DNA from: Paeniglutamicibacter sp. Y32M11
Lineage (GTDB): Bacteria > Actinomycetota > Actinomycetes > Actinomycetales > Micrococcaceae
Length of the DNA stretch: 64,000 nucleotides
NCBI RefSeq assembly: GCF_019285735.1
Contig: NZ_CP079107.1
Span: 3,968,001 to 4,032,000, forward strand
Reading direction: 5' to 3'
Shown: piece by piece, positions 61,187 to 64,000 of the stretch
Numbering within the stretch: the first letter of the stretch is position 1
Layout: every line of letters starts with the position of its first letter
Translations under genes and position numbers: made by a program
Notes under the pieces: generated by a model
What the model was told of the DNA's origin: nothing
What the model saw: only the letters and a program-made list of their open reading frames with translations
The model's database searches: none

Positions 61187-62656
61187 CTAGTTGCCCGGAA
61201 CGCTGAGCTGTGCGGAGTCCTGCGGATGTGCCTCATCGGTGCGCGGCGAGTCCTTGATGCGCAGTGCCAGGAGGAAGGCCACCACGCAGGTCGCGGCGAC
61301 GATGATGTAGGCGGTGTTGAACGCGGATTCGGTGGACACCAGGGTCCCCTCAACCGTCGAGGATGCCAGGGCCATGGTGAGCACCGTGGTGCCAACGGCC
61401 ATGAAGATGGTGCGGGTCACCGTGTTGATGCCCATCCCTTCGCTGGTGTTCTCTAGGGGAACCGACTCGGCCACCAGGTTCGGGAACGCGGTGTAGGAGA
61501 ACATGACTCCGATGGAGATGACGTAGGTGTTGATGATGAAGGTGAGCAGGTTGTTGTCCGCCCAGAACATGGCCGAGTAGCCGGCGAAGCTGATCACGAT
61601 GCCGATCAGCAGAACCCGCCGTGCGCCCACGGCCGCGGCAACCTTGCCGCTGAACGGAGAGCCGATGAAGCTGAGCGTCGCGGCGCTGAAGATGATGACG
61701 CCGCCCATGGCCGGCGAAACGCCAAGACCTGCGGGGTCGGTTGCGGGAGACAACAGGACGATCGGGGTCAGGATGCCCACGGCCACCAGCGGGCCGATGC
61801 CCAGAACGGCGGTGCACAGCTGGGTCAGCGCCATCTTGTTCGTCTGCAAAAGGCGCAGGTTGATCATCGGGTTCTCCACCCGCAGCTCCCACCAGCACCA
61901 GATGGCGGCGACGGCGAGGCCGCCCAGCACGAAGGCAAGGGTCTTTCCATCCAGCAACCCCCAAGCGCTGGCATTTGTCAGGCCGTAGAGGACCAGGCCC
62001 ACGGCCGGGGCAAAGAGCAGTCCGCCGATGTAGTCGATGCCGCGGGCTCCCGTGCGGTTGGTCGGTGAGGGCTTGAGCAGGATCGCGACCAGCAGCGCGG
62101 CGATGATTCCCATGATGCCGGAGACGATGAACAGCGCCTTCCAGTTGCCCACCTGCAGCAGCACACCGGCAATCAGGTTGCCGCCGGCGCCGGCCAGGAA
62201 CGAGGACCCGGCGATCAGCGCGATCACGTTGGGCACTTTCACCTTGGGTAGCTCCTGGCGGGCAAGACCTAGGCACAGCGGCAGGGTGGCACCGGCAGCA
62301 CCCTGAAGCGCGCGGCCCAGGATGACGCCGCCCAGCGTGCCGAAGGAGAAGCTGATGATGGAGCCGACCACGGAGATGGACAGCACGATCACCAGCAGCT
62401 TCTTGCGCCCATACATATCGCCCAAGCGTCCGCAGATCGCTGCCGAGGCAGCTGCAACCAGCAGGAAGGCGGTGACCGCCCACCCCGCAGCGGCCGCATC
62501 GACGTTGAAATCATGCATCAAGTTGGGAAGGGCTATGAAGATCATCGCCGATTCAAAGGTGCCGACGAATTCTGCGACCAGCAGTACGCTGACGATCTTG
62601 ACGTAGCCAGGGAATCTGGCCGCTCTCTGGGTGGTTTGCTGCCCGGACCTCATCAT
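61187..62656 (-). CDS. DHA2-type MFS transporter, duplicate B
   Basis: A 489-residue paralogue of the neighbouring transporter, with the same 14-helix layout. FESAMIFIALPNLMHDFNVD, WAVTAFLLVAAASAAICGRLGDMYGRKKLLVIV and INLRLLQTNKMALTQL match duplicate A. ATG at 62656 is preceded by AGGAA with proper spacing. The open frame continues upstream through a 341-base intergenic region but lacks support there. Having its own hairpins downstream suggests it is transcribed separately from duplicate A. Confidence 0.9.
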   Translation of the reverse strand: MMRSGQQTTQRAARFPGYVKIVSVLLVAEFVGTFESAMIFIALPNLMHDFNVDAAAAGWAVTAFLLVAAASAAICGRLGDMYGRKKLLVIVLSISVVGSIISFSFGTLGGVILGRALQGAAGATLPLCLGLARQELPKVKVPNVIALIAGSSFLAGAGGNLIAGVLLQVGNWKALFIVSGIMGIIAALLVAILLKPSPTNRTGARGIDYIGGLLFAPAVGLVLYGLTNASAWGLLDGKTLAFVLGGLAVAAIWCWWELRVENPMINLRLLQTNKMALTQLCTAVLGIGPLVAVGILTPIVLLSPATDPAGLGVSPAMGGVIIFSAATLSFIGSPFSGKVAAAVGARRVLLIGIVISFAGYSAMFWADNNLLTFIINTYVISIGVMFSYTAFPNLVAESVPLENTSEGMGINTVTRTIFMAVGTTVLTMALASSTVEGTLVSTESAFNTAYIIVAATCVVAFLLALRIKDSPRTDEAHPQDSAQLSVPGN

Positions 62657-62997
62657 GGCATTTCCTGTCCTTTGGATGTGAGTGATGTACGTCCGCAGAG
62701 CTTGCACGCGGCTGCATCCGTTGAAGCGTGTGGTGCCTAGGGGGTTCCCCCGGCGGCGCGGACCAATCGATGTCCTGCGCGCAGCTGCTATCGCGAGTCG
62801 GGAGGCATTGCCCCCATGGGCGGGGCCGCGGCGCATCGCCAGTGGCCCCTTGCTTGCCTCCCGGAACGTGAGATCAGTATGTTGCCGATCACAACCCCGC
62901 TCGGCGCGGAGTCCCAAACAGCGGGACAGGACGAGACCCCGGTCACAGTCGCGGGGCAAACTGTGTGCTGAAACGTTGGCAATCAAAAGGAGCAGGC
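62657..62997. other. Divergent promoter region between MFS and SDR
   Basis: These 341 bases contain no recognisable gene. They hold a GGGGGTTCCCCC palindrome near 62740 and the TCCC-N7-GGGA site at 62912. Confidence 0.5.
62911..62927. promoter_or_regulatory. TCCC-N7-GGGA palindrome before SDR-kshA
   Basis: GTCCCAAACAGCGGGAC is a 5-7-5 inverted repeat, 71 bases before the SDR ATG. It shares TCCCA-N5-CGGGA with the site at 58113. Confidence 0.4.
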
Positions 62998-63753
62998 ATG
63001 GGTGTACTCGATGGCCGCGTGGCCTTGATCACCGGGGCGGGCCAAGGCGTTGGCCGCGGCATTGCACGCGCACTGGCATTTGAAGGTGCCCGCGTAGCGA
63101 TCGTCGGACGCACCACACAGAAGGTGGAGGACGCCGCCGCACAAATCCGTAGCGAGGGCGCAGATGCCCAGGCATTCACGTGCGACGTCACCAGCGCAGA
63201 ACAGATCGAACAGCTGGTTGAAGACGTAGTGGAGCACTTCGGCGGAATCTCGATCCTGGTCAACAATGCCCAGACAACGGTGCACGGGCAGCTGCTGGAC
63301 CTTCCGGAGCAGGACTACCTGCTCGGCATGGAATCCGGTCCGCTGGCCACCTGGCGCTTAATGCGCGCATGCCATCCGCACATGCAGGGGCATGGCTCCA
63401 TCGTCAATCTGGGTTCCGCCGCCGGCGTGCGCTGGAACCCGACCGGCTATGGCGGCTACGCGGCCGCCAAGGAAGCGATCCGTGTGCTGACTCGCACGGC
63501 AGCCTGTGAATGGGCGGCCGACGGCATCCGGGTCAATGCGATTCTTCCGTTGGCGAGCTCCCCGTCGCTGGAACATTGGGAGCGCATCAATCCCGAAGAA
63601 GCGCGGGAATACCTAGCGACCATTCCCTTGGGACGCATGGGCGACACCGAGAAAGACATCGGCCCGGCTGTCGTGTTCCTCTGCTCGGAAAACTCCCGCT
63701 ACATCACCGGTCATTCCCTGCCGGTGGACGGCGGACAAGTGCTCATGCGCTGA
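62998..63753 (+). CDS. Short-chain dehydrogenase (hydroxysteroid dehydrogenase-like)
   Basis: A 251-residue classical SDR with VALITGAGQGVGRGIARALAFEGARVAIVGR, ILVNNAQTTVHGQ (NNAQ instead of the usual NNAG), NLGSAAGVRWNPTGYGGYAAAKEAIRVLTR (Ser, Tyr, Lys), and HSLPVDGGQVLM. AAAGGAGC precedes the ATG at 62998. It lies 130 bp before kshA, so a hydroxysteroid or hydroxyacyl substrate is likely. The variant NNAQ is seen in some bile-acid and terpenoid SDRs, but I would not assign a position of oxidation. Confidence 0.87.
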   Translation: MGVLDGRVALITGAGQGVGRGIARALAFEGARVAIVGRTTQKVEDAAAQIRSEGADAQAFTCDVTSAEQIEQLVEDVVEHFGGISILVNNAQTTVHGQLLDLPEQDYLLGMESGPLATWRLMRACHPHMQGHGSIVNLGSAAGVRWNPTGYGGYAAAKEAIRVLTRTAACEWAADGIRVNAILPLASSPSLEHWERINPEEAREYLATIPLGRMGDTEKDIGPAVVFLCSENSRYITGHSLPVDGGQVLMR

Positions 63754-63836
63754 GCATCCCGATAGACCCTCCGCTCGCATCGTCAAGGCCTTCACCGATG
63801 ATGGACCACCATCGGTGCGCAGCTACCTCACCGGCA

Positions 63837-63850
63837 GAACTAGACAGTTC
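63837..63850. promoter_or_regulatory. GAACT-N4-AGTTC palindrome before kshA
   Basis: A perfect 5-4-5 inverted repeat, GAACTAGACAGTTC, ends 33 bases before the kshA ATG. The outer bases resemble the AGAAC/GTTCT half-sites of the mycobacterial KstR box, but the centre is two bases too wide (N4 instead of N2 between AAC and GTT when read as AACT/AGTT). Confidence 0.4.
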
Positions 63851-63883
63851 ACCGGCACCACACCAAAGAAAATAGGAGAAGCC

Positions 63884-64000
63884 ATGACTACTGAAATGAC
63901 AGAAGTCACTGACACCGAGCAGTTCGACGAAGTTCGCCTGATCGACGCGGGCAGTAACCCGACCCGCTTCGCCCGCGGCTGGCACTGTCTGGGCCGCGCG
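63884..64000 (+). CDS. kshA: 3-ketosteroid 9-alpha-hydroxylase oxygenase component, N terminus only
   Basis: The first 39 codons are in the window. RLIDAGSNPTRFARGWHCLGRA (residues 18-39) matches the start of KshA, where the Rieske domain begins (mycobacterial KshA has PTRYARGWHCLG). AGGAG lies 6 bases before the ATG. KshA with reductase KshB hydroxylates C9 of 3-ketosteroids, which together with KstD opens ring B. The Rieske cysteines and histidines lie beyond the window edge. Confidence 0.8.
   Translation, partial: MTTEMTEVTDTEQFDEVRLIDAGSNPTRFARGWHCLGRA

Noticed and set aside
63793-63817. CACCGATG...CATCGGTG hairpin between the SDR and kshA
   Set aside because: An 8-bp stem without a T-run in a co-directional gap; it could be a weak terminator but support is too thin to annotate.

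Overview
The window is a high-GC actinobacterial chromosome segment. Gene content, operon styles and frequent GTG/TTG starts behind clear Shine-Dalgarno sequences suggest a soil Micrococcales/Arthrobacter-like organism; this assignment is by gene content only, since no rRNA or other marker is present. No tRNA, rRNA, CRISPR array or intact insertion sequence was seen.

Layout. (1) 1-7.5 kb: two DHA2-type MFS exporters, the second with a MarR regulator and a double palindromic operator, then an EamA exporter divergent from a LysR regulator, a small membrane protein, a formylglycine-generating-enzyme-like protein without the catalytic cysteines, and an FBP-type zinc-finger protein. (2) 7.5-15.3 kb: a complete L-rhamnose operon (rhaM-rhaI-MFS permease-rhaEW-rhaB) divergent from a LacI regulator. 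(3) 15.3-24.3 kb: an allantoin/glyoxylate divergon. hyi-glxR-gcl-glxK-allB run leftwards; an NCS1 permease and a hydantoin/allantoin-racemase-like protein run rightwards; two matching palindromes lie between them. (4) 24.8-31.2 kb: an IclR regulator divergent from hydratase, acetaldehyde dehydrogenase and aldolase genes (hsaE-G-F order), followed by a flavin reductase fused to an IclR-like effector domain, and a TetR protein with two TetR units in one chain.

(5) 31.4-53.2 kb: genes matching the steroid C/D-ring (HIP) pathway known from the mycobacterial KstR2 regulon. These are echA20-ipdA-ipdB-ipdC, fadE30-ipdF-fadA6, echA-fadE31-fadE32-fadE33, a second ipdA-ipdB pair, several SDRs and a thiolase. 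An ETF (etfB-etfA) and a membrane di-haem cytochrome b-like protein sit in the same operon as an SDR and a MaoC hydratase, suggesting a dedicated electron outlet for the acyl-CoA dehydrogenases. Related palindromes of about 16 bp (roughly CCWARCRNNYGYTWGG) precede most of these operons. (6) 53.5-64 kb: a thioesterase, three DHA2 MFS transporters (two of them a tandem duplicate), an old-yellow-enzyme reductase, a SnoaL-like protein with a Tyr-Asp-His arrangement like that of dehydratases, an EthD-like protein, a thiolase, an SDR and the first 39 codons of kshA (3-ketosteroid 9-alpha-hydroxylase). This looks like an upper steroid or bile-acid pathway.

The genes from about 25 to 64 kb therefore form a steroid (possibly bile-acid) catabolic island next to sugar and purine catabolism. 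fadD3, kstR2, kstD, hsaA, hsaC and hsaD are not in the window. The most novel-looking points are the ETF/cytochrome b operon, the IclR-flavin reductase fusion, the tandem TetR, the duplicated IpdAB pair, and the SnoaL/OYE/SDR set that resembles bile-acid 7-dehydroxylation logic in an aerobic setting. All functional assignments rest on reading the translated sequences; no database search was possible.
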